Below are positions 15,517 through 22,629 of a stretch of DNA of 22,629 nucleotides, in pieces. Every line of letters begins with the position of its first letter. The first letter of the stretch is position 1. Position numbers and translations under genes: made by a program. Below the pieces are notes generated by a model. The model did not search any database and was not told the origin of the DNA. It saw only the letters and a program-made list of their open reading frames with translations. The stretch covers positions 1 through 22,629 of the forward strand of contig JAIJEI010000009.1 in NCBI GenBank assembly GCA_022739095.1, in the 5' to 3' direction. The DNA is from Bifidobacterium sp. Its GTDB lineage: Bacteria > Actinomycetota > Actinomycetes > Actinomycetales > Bifidobacteriaceae.

Positions 15517-16887
15517 CTACCGCTCAGGATTGTTGAGCATAGGTGCCTGCCCCTCGTCATAAGCGCGCAGGAGCCGTCGGAGCAAAAATGTGGTGAAGTA
15601 TGGTGCGGTGAACACGTGTTCGCTGCTGCCGATATTGCCGGCGGATAGTTTCACGCCGAACTGAATTTCCGGATAGGAATCCGAAGCGATTAGCGTCCGC
15701 ATGGATTTGGCGGTGCCTTTTTTCGATTTCACCTCCACCGGCACCAGCCATTCGCGCGTGCGGACGAAGAAATCCTGTTCCAGTGTGGAGTCCTCTTTTT
15801 TGTAGTAGTACAGGTCATAGCCGGATTTCCGTAGCGCTTCAGAGACGATGCTCTCGTACATAGCACCCTTATAGACACCAAGATTGCGATTGGCCCGCAG
15901 GTCATCACTGGCCTCGTCGTCAAGCATCGCTACGAACAGACCGGTATCGCCGAAATATATCTTGAACTTGTTTTCGTCATAATTGCCTTTCAACGGCAGT
16001 TCAGGATAGGACATACATCGGCAGATACTCACCATTCCCGAGGTTTCAAGCCATTCCACGCATCCGCGATAGTCTTTGAAGCGTGCTCCGCTGGCGACCT
16101 TGCTGATTTGGAACTTCTTGTTTTCCTTGGCAAGTTGCACGGGAATATGGTTGAACACGTTGAGAATTCGTGCCTGATCGAGTCCTTGCGCGTATTTGCG
16201 GATATCCTCCTGGTAGTCCAAAATAAGCTGGCGCTGCAATTGCAGTGTTCCCTCGAACGTGCCAGTGCGTATATGGGAGGCGACAACCGCAGGCATGCCG
16301 CCAAGCACGCAGTAATCCATAAATGCCGTGGAGAAGACATTCATTTCCACTTCAGAGAATGGCGTAGCGTCACACAGGTGGGTGAGCATGCTTTCGATGA
16401 CGGCCTCATCGTATCCGCGAGCCCACAGAAATTCCTCGAAGTCCAACGATCGCATTTCGTAGTCGGTCTTATATCCCACGCTATTGCTTTCGATTTGCTT
16501 ATAGCTGATGCCCAACATTGAACCGCTGCAAATCACATCATATTTGCCGTCGATTTTAAAGAACTTCAGTGCGGTGGCGATATCAGGATGGGCCTGGATC
16601 TCGTCGAAAAAGATGAGCGTATCGCCCGGAATGAACTTTTTGGCTGGGTCGATCAGGGAAATATTGCGGACGATGGTATCCGCGCCATAACCGTCCGCAG
16701 TGATTGCACGATATTTCGGTTCCTCAACAAAGTTGATTTCCACTACCGAACGGTAGTTGCGTGCGGCGAAGTAATCGATAGTCTCTGTCTTGCCTACTTG
16801 ACGAGGGCCCTTGATGATTAGCGGGGAGCGATTCGGGTCGGATTTCCATGCATTGAGATAGGCATCGGCTTTGCGTTTGAGATACAT
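15517..16887 (-). CDS. AAA_14/DUF4143 P-loop ATPase
   Basis: The 456-residue protein has Walker A GPRQVGKT at residues 27-34, Walker B LIFFDEIQ at 91-98 and the sensor motif VICSGSMLG. A DUF4143 region follows, ending in an intact PD-(D/E)XK-like pair (LEQDFFVR, then VPVEVKSKKG). Members of this family are common solitary genes in gut bacteria and their role is not settled; ATP-driven action on DNA is the usual guess. Compared with the ATPase-TIR protein at 657-3107, this one keeps the nuclease-like motif and lacks a TIR domain. It converges on the HNH gene with only 3 bp between the stop codons and no terminator. Its upstream region carries three 32-bp-spaced repeats. Confidence 0.88.
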   Translation of the reverse strand: MYLKRKADAYLNAWKSDPNRSPLIIKGPRQVGKTETIDYFAARNYRSVVEINFVEEPKYRAITADGYGADTIVRNISLIDPAKKFIPGDTLIFFDEIQAHPDIATALKFFKIDGKYDVICSGSMLGISYKQIESNSVGYKTDYEMRSLDFEEFLWARGYDEAVIESMLTHLCDATPFSEVEMNVFSTAFMDYCVLGGMPAVVASHIRTGTFEGTLQLQRQLILDYQEDIRKYAQGLDQARILNVFNHIPVQLAKENKKFQISKVASGARFKDYRGCVEWLETSGMVSICRCMSYPELPLKGNYDENKFKIYFGDTGLFVAMLDDEASDDLRANRNLGVYKGAMYESIVSEALRKSGYDLYYYKKEDSTLEQDFFVRTREWLVPVEVKSKKGTAKSMRTLIASDSYPEIQFGVKLSAGNIGSSEHVFTAPYFTTFLLRRLLRAYDEGQAPMLNNPER

Positions 16888-16931
16888 GAGGAGCCCCTTT
16901 CCGAATTACTGCGATATCAATGATATTACAC

Positions 16932-17008
16932 TTTCATGAGCGAGTTTTCCGGTAATTTCCTCATTTCATGAGCGAGTTTTTGGCGTTTTGTCACATTTCA
17001 TGAGCGAG
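16932..17008. repeat. Three 13-bp direct repeats at an exact 32-bp period
   Basis: TTTCATGAGCGAG occurs at 16932-16944, 16964-16976 and 16996-17008. The spacers differ in sequence, so the repeats look like binding sites and not a simple tandem duplication. The period is three helical turns. They lie 45-121 bp upstream of the ATPase start (minus strand), and a near-palindrome ATATCAATGATAT (16914-16926) lies between. The nearest gene on the other side is mntH. Confidence 0.8.
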
Positions 17009-17073
17009 ATGGTGGGGAATGTCAGCTGCCAGTCCGCCAGTCATCCATCAATCGTCCGCAGATTGTCCGTCTG

Positions 17074-17103
17074 TTGACTCGGGAAACATGCCTGCGCTAT
17101 AAC
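17074..17103 (+). promoter_or_regulatory. Candidate mntH promoter
   Basis: TTGACT at 17074-17079 and TATAAC at 17098-17103 are spaced by 18 bp, close to the housekeeping consensus. Transcription would begin near 17110, which places the GTG at 17105 outside the message and favours a start at 17114 or 17138. Confidence 0.6.
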
Positions 17104-17137
17104 TGTGCACGGTATGAAGGGAACAGGTGCAAACGAT

Positions 17138-18505
17138 ATGGCAGTAACACACACCGCGGCAGATGCCACTGCGGCAACCGCTATGACGAACGCTGTGGCA
17201 GACATCGAACAGGAAACACCGGAAATCGAGAAGGAACGCCAGCTTGCCGGAGTCGGAACCGGGGCTGGAGCAGGGATAAACAACAAGAAAAAGCCGCATG
17301 ACCATGCGCTGGCCGGCATCCTTGGCCCCGCGTTCGTGGCGGCTGTGGCCTATGTGGATCCTGGTAATGTGGCGGCCAACATCACCTCCGGTGCGAGGTA
17401 CGGCTACCTGTTGGTATGGGTGCTGGTGCTCGCCAATGCCATGAGCGTACTTATCCAGTATCAGTCCGCCAAACTCGGCATCGTGACCAACAAATCCTTG
17501 CCGGAACTGCTGGGCGAGCGTATGAGCGATGCCGGCCGCTTCATGTTCTTTATGCAGGCTGAAGTCATCGCCATCGCCACTGATCTGGCCGAGGTGATCG
17601 GCGGTGCCATTGCCCTGAACCTGCTGTTCGGATTGCCGCTGTTCATCGGCGGTTTGGTGATTGGCACAATCTCCACGGTGATGCTGTGGTTCCAAGGTGG
17701 CAAGACGCAAACCACGTTCGAGCGCATCATCATCGTGATGCTGTTGGTGATTACGTTCGGCTTCATCGCGGGTCTGTTCGTAGCCCCGCCGAGCCCCGGC
17801 GAAGTGGTCAAGGGCATGATTCCGCGCTTCCAGGGCACCGATTCGGTGTTGATGGCCGCCTCGATTCTGGGCGCCACCGTGATGCCGCACGCCATCTACC
17901 TGCACTCCACGCTGGTGAACGACCATTACGCAGGCGGCGAAAAGCCGTCGATCAAAACGCAGCTGAAAGGATCGAAAATCGATGTGGCCTATGCGCTGCT
18001 GCTGGCCGGCACCGTGAATCTGGCGATGCTGGTGCTCGCCGCCAACTCGCTGCATGGCATGTCTGGCACGGATTCCATCGACGGCGCACAACGGGCGATC
18101 ACGCAGGTGCTCGGCCCGGTGATCGGCACGATCTTCTCCATCGGCCTGCTGGCTTCGTCTCTGAGCTCCACATCGGTCGGCACGTACGCCGGCTCGGAAA
18201 TCATGCACGGTCTGCTGCACGTTAACGCCCCGATGTGGGCCTGCCGCGTGGTCACGCTGGTGCCGGCGCTGATTGTGCTGTGGTTCGCCAAGGATCCGAC
18301 TCAGGCGCTGGTCATTGGCCAGGTGGTGCTTTCCATCGGCATCCCGTTCGCCGTGATTCCGCTGATGCGATACACGCATGACAAGGAACTCATGGGCAAG
18401 TGGGCTGATGGAGCCGTCAAGCATGTGATTTTTATGATTGTGGTGGCACTGATTGTGGCGTTGAACGTGCTGTTGATTGTCCTGACGCTGATGGGGCGGG
18501 CATGA
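17138..18505 (+). CDS. mntH: NRAMP-family Mn2+/Fe2+ transporter
   Basis: This polytopic membrane protein of about 455 residues imports Mn2+ or Fe2+ with protons. The metal-site signature DPGN is in VAYVDPGNVAANITSGARYG, and the second site, ATVMPHAIYLHS, keeps the Met-Pro-His of metal-transporting members. The length fits 11 membrane helices. An unusually long, acidic, Ala/Thr-rich N-terminal extension precedes helix 1. The ATG at 17138 is chosen because a promoter at 17074-17103 leaves a short leader with AAGGGAACAGG before it; ATG 17114 is a possible alternative. No clear metal-regulator site was seen. It ends at a shared hairpin facing the DHA2 gene. Confidence 0.92.
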   Translation: MAVTHTAADATAATAMTNAVADIEQETPEIEKERQLAGVGTGAGAGINNKKKPHDHALAGILGPAFVAAVAYVDPGNVAANITSGARYGYLLVWVLVLANAMSVLIQYQSAKLGIVTNKSLPELLGERMSDAGRFMFFMQAEVIAIATDLAEVIGGAIALNLLFGLPLFIGGLVIGTISTVMLWFQGGKTQTTFERIIIVMLLVITFGFIAGLFVAPPSPGEVVKGMIPRFQGTDSVLMAASILGATVMPHAIYLHSTLVNDHYAGGEKPSIKTQLKGSKIDVAYALLLAGTVNLAMLVLAANSLHGMSGTDSIDGAQRAITQVLGPVIGTIFSIGLLASSLSSTSVGTYAGSEIMHGLLHVNAPMWACRVVTLVPALIVLWFAKDPTQALVIGQVVLSIGIPFAVIPLMRYTHDKELMGKWADGAVKHVIFMIVVALIVALNVLLIVLTLMGRA

Positions 18506-18546
18506 TAGGCCCCAGCTGAAATCCTGCGATAACACAACATAATAAG

Positions 18547-18573
18547 AAGCCCCGGTGTTGGAAACCGGGGCTT
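18547..18573. terminator. Bidirectional terminator between mntH and the DHA2 exporter
   Basis: AAGCCCCGGT and ACCGGGGCTT form a perfect 10-bp stem around 7 nt, followed by TTATTTCG on the plus strand and TTCTTATTATG on the minus strand. It lies between two convergent stop codons. Confidence 0.85.
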
Positions 18574-18602
18574 TATTTCGTTGAGAATGGTTGAATCTGC
18601 CG

Positions 18603-20315
18603 TCAGTTCGCAGCCATACGCCGCGCACGCCGTTCGCGCAGCGCGCACAAGGAAATAATGTCTCTCGTACGACCGGCGCCGTCGCCCTTGAGGCCGAAGA
18701 ACACCATCGACACCATTGCCAGACAGATCATTGCGGAAATACGCAACGCCCATTGAATGCCGAAAATCGAAGCGGCGACGGCGGAGGCACCGCCCTGCTT
18801 ATGCAAAGCGGCAAACGTTTCCATCAGAATCACCAACACGGGTGCGCCCACAGCGCCTGCAATCTGACGCGCGGTGTTCGTCACCGATGATCCGGCGGAC
18901 ACTTCGCTCGGCCCATTCAGGCAATTCAGGGACCACGTGGTAATCGGCATCAGCAGGAAACCCATGCCGATCTGACGGATGAACTGGCAGATCGATACCC
19001 ACCAGATCCACGTATCCATCGCCACCAGCGACATGCCCAAGGTACCAAGGGTCAACACAATCGAACCGAACAAAGCCACCGGTCGTGCGCCGAATCGATC
19101 CATCGCACGGCCGCCGAAGAACTGGGAGACGCACTGGCCGATAGCGCCCGGCAGCATGATCAGACCGCTCATCGTGGCGGAATACCCACGGTCGGTCTGG
19201 ATGTAGAGCGGCATGATGACCAGAATCGAACTGAACGCGAAAAATGCCAGCGACGCGGTAATGGTGCCGATGGTGAACGAACGGTTCTTCAGCACTTCCA
19301 AGTCCAGCAGGGGCGGCTGGGGGAGTGTCGACTTGTCCTTGGCTACGGCCTCGCGATACCGCTTGCCGGCGCGCAGGTTACGCAGCACGAACCAGACAAT
19401 GCCAATCAGGCCTACTGCCATGGGCCCCCACGTTACTGGTGCGGCGAACCCGTAGGCCTCCGAATTGGTGAAGCCGAACATCAGCCCGCCAAAGCCGATC
19501 ACCGACAGGCACGCCGAGAAGAAGTCCGCACGGGCCGAAGGGTCGTGTGAACCGAAATTATGCAGTCCGAACATGGCCGCCAGCAGCGAGATTACGCCAA
19601 TGATGGTCATGGTCAGGAAGATTGAACGCCAGCCGTTGGCATCGGTCTGCCAGCCGCCCAAGGTGGGGCCGATTGCCGGGGCTACGCTCATGGCCATGCC
19701 CACGGTGCCCATTGCAAAGCCGCGTCGGGACAGCGGATAGATGGAAAACACCGTGATCTGCAGCACCGGCCACATCACGCCCGTACCGGCCGCCTCCAGC
19801 ACGCGGCCGAGCAGCACGAAGAGGAAGTTCGGGCTCAGCCAGGCCAGCAGGGAGCCGATCGTGAACACCGCCATCGAGCAGATCACGATCTGACGGGTGG
19901 AGAAACGACGGGTCAAGAACGCGGTCAGCGGCACCATGACGCCCATGACCAGCTGGAACACGGAGGTCAGCCATTGGCCCGTGGTTACGGAGACATGGAA
20001 TTCCGACACGATGATCGGCAGCGCCGAGCTCAGTTGCAGCTGCGTAAAGTTGCCTACGAAGGTAATGAAGGTCAGGATTGCGATGGAAATAAACGCGGCA
20101 TGACTCAGCTTGCCGTCAATGTATGATTCCTCTTGGCTCAGCACTCGTTGCAGTTCGCCACGACGGTTCTTGATTCCGCTCTCTCCAGCCACGCACACAC
20201 TCCACTTCCGTTGCTCGGCCTGATGGCTTTGGGCGGTGTCGGTTGGCATGTTCGGCACTGGTGGTGCCTGCGGCGCGTGCCGGTATGCTGGTTTCGTCTT
20301 TTCTTCTTTTCGCAT
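18603..20315 (-). CDS. DHA2-family (14-helix) multidrug MFS exporter
   Basis: The 570-residue membrane protein resembles EmrB/QacA drug:proton antiporters. Motifs include LTFITFVGNFTQLQLSSALP (helix 1), GQWLTSVFQL, the loop TAFLTRRFSTRQ (motif A-like), LLGRVLEAAGTGVMWPVL and the antiporter motif C-like GMAMSVAPAIGPTLGGW. The second half includes FFGGRAMDRFGARPV. The N-terminus up to about residue 70 is hydrophilic and Pro/Gln-rich, so the true start may be internal (Met23 is one option). The ATG at 20315 lacks a strong ribosome-binding site. The substrate is unknown. No regulator gene is adjacent. Confidence 0.88.
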   Translation of the reverse strand: MRKEEKTKPAYRHAPQAPPVPNMPTDTAQSHQAEQRKWSVCVAGESGIKNRRGELQRVLSQEESYIDGKLSHAAFISIAILTFITFVGNFTQLQLSSALPIIVSEFHVSVTTGQWLTSVFQLVMGVMVPLTAFLTRRFSTRQIVICSMAVFTIGSLLAWLSPNFLFVLLGRVLEAAGTGVMWPVLQITVFSIYPLSRRGFAMGTVGMAMSVAPAIGPTLGGWQTDANGWRSIFLTMTIIGVISLLAAMFGLHNFGSHDPSARADFFSACLSVIGFGGLMFGFTNSEAYGFAAPVTWGPMAVGLIGIVWFVLRNLRAGKRYREAVAKDKSTLPQPPLLDLEVLKNRSFTIGTITASLAFFAFSSILVIMPLYIQTDRGYSATMSGLIMLPGAIGQCVSQFFGGRAMDRFGARPVALFGSIVLTLGTLGMSLVAMDTWIWWVSICQFIRQIGMGFLLMPITTWSLNCLNGPSEVSAGSSVTNTARQIAGAVGAPVLVILMETFAALHKQGGASAVAASIFGIQWALRISAMICLAMVSMVFFGLKGDGAGRTRDIISLCALRERRARRMAAN

Positions 20316-20468
20316 ACCGACTTACGTGCCGACGTGAGGCAAATGTATTCGGCGACCGTCGTCATTTTCTTGTGCTTGGCCGGGCAGCCTGACAAAAACA
20401 CCCCAATACGCTATACCTAGGGGTGGTCCGAGCGGCTGGGTGATTCAGTAAGGGCCATCGTCAGCCGA

Positions 20469-20534
20469 ATTCTAAAACAATCTAGAACAATCTAAAACAA
20501 TCTAAAACAATCTAAAAAGTCCTAAAAGAGCTTC
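20469..20534. repeat. Tandem 10-bp repeats, left copy flanking the third ATPase
   Basis: TCTAAAACAA or a close variant is repeated at exact 10-bp steps from 20471, ending GTCCTAAAAGAGCTTC. The array ends directly at the ATPase stop codon (20536). A shorter copy with a matching end sits beyond the gene's start at 21733-21777, in the same orientation. Confidence 0.85.
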
Positions 20535-20535
20535 A

Positions 20536-21687
20536 TCATTCCGAGATATCCAATGTCATGCGAATATATGCCGCATGTTCTCTGAGGTATTCACGAAGGT
20601 ACGGGATGGCGAAATCGACTTTCCCGTATCCACGATCCTCGATTACCTGCGCCTCAATGAGGCGCGTGCGGTAGATGCTGGCGTATTTCACGTCCTTGCC
20701 CATGCGTTCGGCAACGGTGGAGGTGGAAGAAGGTCCGTCATCTTGCGCCATTGCCAGAAGATAGGTTTTATCGATGGGCGAAAGCCCATCCAGTTCCGGT
20801 CCGTGGACTGTGTCTCCCAGACGGCTGAGCGCATCTTGGACCCCGGCTTCAGCATCTTCCGCTGAGACGGTAATGGCTGTGTCGTGCTTGTGATTCCGAG
20901 CGGTGATTCGCCAAATATGATAGCCGACAAGCTGAATCATGAAAGGATAGCCTGCGGTTGCTTGTGTAGCGATCCGCAAGGGTTCTCCTTCTAGAATCAT
21001 TCCGGTTTCCTGGAACGTGTCCGCCAACGCATGAGAGACTTCGGCCAGATCGACGTCGCTCAACCGCTCCGGTTGCGCACGTCGTAGGAAGGTCATTACG
21101 TCATCATTAAGCCATTTTGAGGACATGGAAGGCAGCCCGGCAAACACAAAAGACAGATTTCTGTCTTCACTGGTCAGATGTTGTACTGCGGTTGCGATGG
21201 CGACCATGTCTGCCCGAGTGGCGGCTTGGGCCTCGTCCATGGTCACCAGAAGACCGTTGCCATGCTTTTCCAGCTCGTCGAGCCGCAGACTCATGGTTTC
21301 GCGGAGTGTCAATGGCATTCGGTTCTTTTCATAATGGACTCCACCAAGACTGCCTCCCACGTTCATGACACTGATAGATGGTTCGAACGAGAAGCTGAAA
21401 TTCCCCTTGCGCGGCTGCAGCTTGTCCACTAACCGTTGCGCCATACCGTCTGATGCGGTTTCGCTGATGGTTTGCCATCCTCGTTTTTCTGCGATTCTCC
21501 GAAATTCAGCGAGCATTACGGTTTTGCCTACGCCCCTAGCCCCGGTGATCCTCATCAAACGTCCAGGTGCGCCTGATCCGTTGTCTAGACCTTCTTCGAA
21601 GTCGGCGAGCACCATATCTCTTCCAATGAGAACGGGTGGAAGATGCCCGGCGCTGGGCTTAAACGGATTGATTCTGGTGCTGAGCAT
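20536..21687 (-). CDS. Orc1/Cdc6-like AAA_16-type P-loop ATPase
   Basis: The 383-residue protein has Walker A GARGVGKT at 49-56, Walker B LLVTMDEAQ at about 146-154, a sensor-1-like FVFAGLPS, and a C-terminal winged-helix region (STSTVAERMGKDVKYASIYRTRLIEAQVIEDRG). This layout is that of solitary ATP-binding proteins of the AAA_16/Orc-Cdc6-like group, common in bifidobacteria and of unknown function. DNA binding through the winged helix is plausible. The ATG at 21687 follows GAGGAAAC on the minus strand. ATTCT-ca-AGAAT, an interrupted palindrome at 21697-21708, lies just upstream. The gene is bracketed by similar tandem repeats, suggesting that it moved as a unit or that both ends are binding sites. 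Confidence 0.85.
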   Translation of the reverse strand: MLSTRINPFKPSAGHLPPVLIGRDMVLADFEEGLDNGSGAPGRLMRITGARGVGKTVMLAEFRRIAEKRGWQTISETASDGMAQRLVDKLQPRKGNFSFSFEPSISVMNVGGSLGGVHYEKNRMPLTLRETMSLRLDELEKHGNGLLVTMDEAQAATRADMVAIATAVQHLTSEDRNLSFVFAGLPSMSSKWLNDDVMTFLRRAQPERLSDVDLAEVSHALADTFQETGMILEGEPLRIATQATAGYPFMIQLVGYHIWRITARNHKHDTAITVSAEDAEAGVQDALSRLGDTVHGPELDGLSPIDKTYLLAMAQDDGPSSTSTVAERMGKDVKYASIYRTRLIEAQVIEDRGYGKVDFAIPYLREYLREHAAYIRMTLDISE

Positions 21688-21732
21688 GTTTCCTCAATTC
21701 TCAAGAATCTCAGGGTCCACAAATTATAGCAG

Positions 21733-21777
21733 ATTCTAAAACAATCTAAAACAATCTAAAAGGTTCTAAAAGGCTTC
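21733..21777. repeat. Tandem 10-bp repeats, right copy flanking the third ATPase
   Basis: Four TCTAAAA-type units at 10-bp steps end in GTTCTAAAAGGCTTC. This matches the left copy (which ends GTCCTAAAAGAGCTTC) but is two units shorter. It lies 46-90 bp upstream of the ATPase start codon and 31 bp before the integrase frame. Confidence 0.85.
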
Positions 21778-21807
21778 GGGACAAGCCTCGCATTTTCCGA
21801 AGCGCCC

Positions 21808-22494
21808 ATGCGCGTCGTCGATTATGAATTCAGTAAGGAGCATCATCGTGTCCGCAAGGACGAAGAAGGACAGTACGGGACTGTCTCGGGGCGTCGGGGC
21901 CTGTTCGGCACCGTGACGCCGCGTTATGATGCGTCGGGCGATCTTGTCGCTTGGCAGGTGCGGTGCCCGGACCCGAAGCGTCCGGGCAAGAAGGTCCAGC
22001 GTCAGTTCAAGCCGGACATGGAGCACGAGGCGCACCAGTGGCTCGAAGAGGAACGGCATCTGATGGAGCTGGACCGCAAGAGCATCCAGGAATGGGTTCA
22101 CCCGTCCGAACGCCGTCGCAGGAGGCGCGCGAGCCTTATCTCGTTCGAGGATTACGTGGCCCGGTGGGTGGAGGAATGCCGGCTGCCGAACGGTGAGAGG
22201 ATAGCCGGCGGCATGCGCCGGAACCTGTATCTCGACATTGCGCATTTCATGCCGGGCTTCAAAGGCAAGCTCCTGACCGTGCGCCATTTCGTCAACAGAG
22301 GATATTCGGATCGCGGCTCGACGCGCATCGCCAGGACCAAGACCGACTCCAGCCGGCGCACCGTGCCCATCCCCGACGAGCTCGGCCACGTCAGCGCGAA
22401 GGTCGCCATCAAGCACTACCAGCGCATCGTCGCCCAACGCCGCAACCAGATCGTCAACCAATTCGCCGAAGACTTCATCAAAGCAGCGAACTAG
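21808..22494 (+). pseudogene. Tyrosine integrase with the catalytic core deleted
   Basis: The 228-residue frame keeps a phage-integrase N-terminal arm-binding region (GLFGTVTPRYDASGDLVAWQ, then FKPDMEHEAHQWLEEE) and the start of the SAM-like core-binding domain (SFEDYVARWVEECRLPNGER). Near 22265 it jumps to a fragment resembling the early catalytic domain (ARTKTDSSRRTVPIP), then near 22380 to the far end, GHVSAKVAIKHYQRIVAQRR, which carries the GH motif and terminal Tyr. The catalytic Arg and HxxR segments are missing. The family is normally about 400 residues, so this is an inactive relic of an integrated element. A GTG at 21848 with AAGGAG upstream lies in a different frame, so the original start may also have been disturbed. 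Confidence 0.72.
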
Positions 22495-22629
22495 TGTGCT
22501 CTTTTTAGGGTATCTTGTATAGATTATAGATTTGGCGCTATTGCTGTTTTTGTGGGTGTGGGTTCGTCGTTGAGCCGTTGTGGGAGTAGATGAAGAGCGC
22601 TTTCCGGGTAGGATGTTTTCGGCCAAGAT
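22495..22629. other. Intergenic end of window
   Basis: I see no gene here. The sequence is AT-rich at first (GTATCTTGTATAGATTATAG) and then T/G-rich. It could be the border of another mobile element beyond the window, but no inverted repeat could be matched. Confidence 0.3.

Noticed and set aside
17048..18628. A 526-codon minus-strand frame opposite mntH
   Set aside because: It is dominated by His, Arg and Gln, a typical antisense artefact of a membrane-protein gene, and overlaps the mntH terminator and promoter.
20420..20457. tRNA-Ser-like 5' segment (GGTCCGAGCGGCTG)
   Set aside because: The D-arm-like words are suggestive of an attachment-site remnant, but no anticodon arm, T arm or matching acceptor strand follows.
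20469..20534. CRISPR-like or minisatellite array only
   Set aside because: Units are contiguous 10-mers with no spacers, and the second copy beyond the ATPase points to a flanking repeat instead.
21848..21970. GTG start with AAGGAG for a different integrase frame
   Set aside because: That frame ends after about 22 codons, while the other frame carries clear integrase sequence; at most it hints at a disturbed original start.
21766..22626. A 286-codon minus-strand frame opposite the integrase
   Set aside because: It mirrors the integrase remnant. Only the first 40 residues are free of overlap and they show no recognisable motif.

Overview
The window is GC-rich actinobacterial DNA and most resembles a Bifidobacterium of the B. 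longum/breve kind. The evidence is a long multidomain GH53 endo-beta-1,4-galactanase next to a LacI regulator and a GPH-type sugar transporter, a 607-residue FadD-type acyl-CoA ligase, and several solitary P-loop ATPase genes of a sort common in bifidobacteria. The genus call rests on family knowledge and gene content, not on a search.

Layout. 1-600: a decayed FGGY carbohydrate-kinase fragment and a strong hairpin. 657-3107 (minus): an AT-richer solitary gene fusing an AAA_14/DUF4143 ATPase to a TIR domain and a helical tail, with a perfect inverted repeat over its promoter. 3368-5191 (minus): acyl-CoA ligase. 5344-5964: a scrambled sugar-porter remnant. 5964-7134: an IS630-type element with terminal inverted repeats and a TA target duplication; its transposase carries an in-frame stop. 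7183-13297: a galactan-utilisation locus of LacI regulator, GPH transporter (three one-base frameshifts) and secreted, wall- or membrane-anchored endogalactanase. A 12-bp motif is shared, in opposite orientations, by the regions upstream of transporter and galactanase. 13378-13693: five related hairpin units. 13897-15513: aldo/keto reductase and a membrane-anchored HNH nuclease, probably co-transcribed. 15517-16887 (minus): a second DUF4143 ATPase with three 13-bp direct repeats at a 32-bp period upstream. 17138-18505: NRAMP Mn/Fe transporter. 18603-20315 (minus): DHA2 drug exporter. 20536-21687 (minus): a third P-loop ATPase flanked on both sides by tandem 10-bp repeats. 21808-22494: a tyrosine integrase that has lost its catalytic centre.

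How it works together. In the galactan locus the extracellular GH53 enzyme would cut beta-1,4-galactan to galacto-oligosaccharides, the GPH permease would import them, and the LacI protein would repress both through the shared motif. Here the permease looks broken and an IS sits 46 bp upstream of the regulator. The rest is an accessory region shaped by insertion and decay: kinase, sugar-porter, transposase and integrase remnants lie between three independent ATPase genes.

The most interesting candidate for an undescribed system is the ATPase-TIR fusion (657-3107), in which the usual DUF4143 nuclease-like motif looks degraded while a TIR domain with a candidate catalytic Glu has been added. 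Each of the three solitary ATPases has its own distinct repeat array at its promoter or borders.
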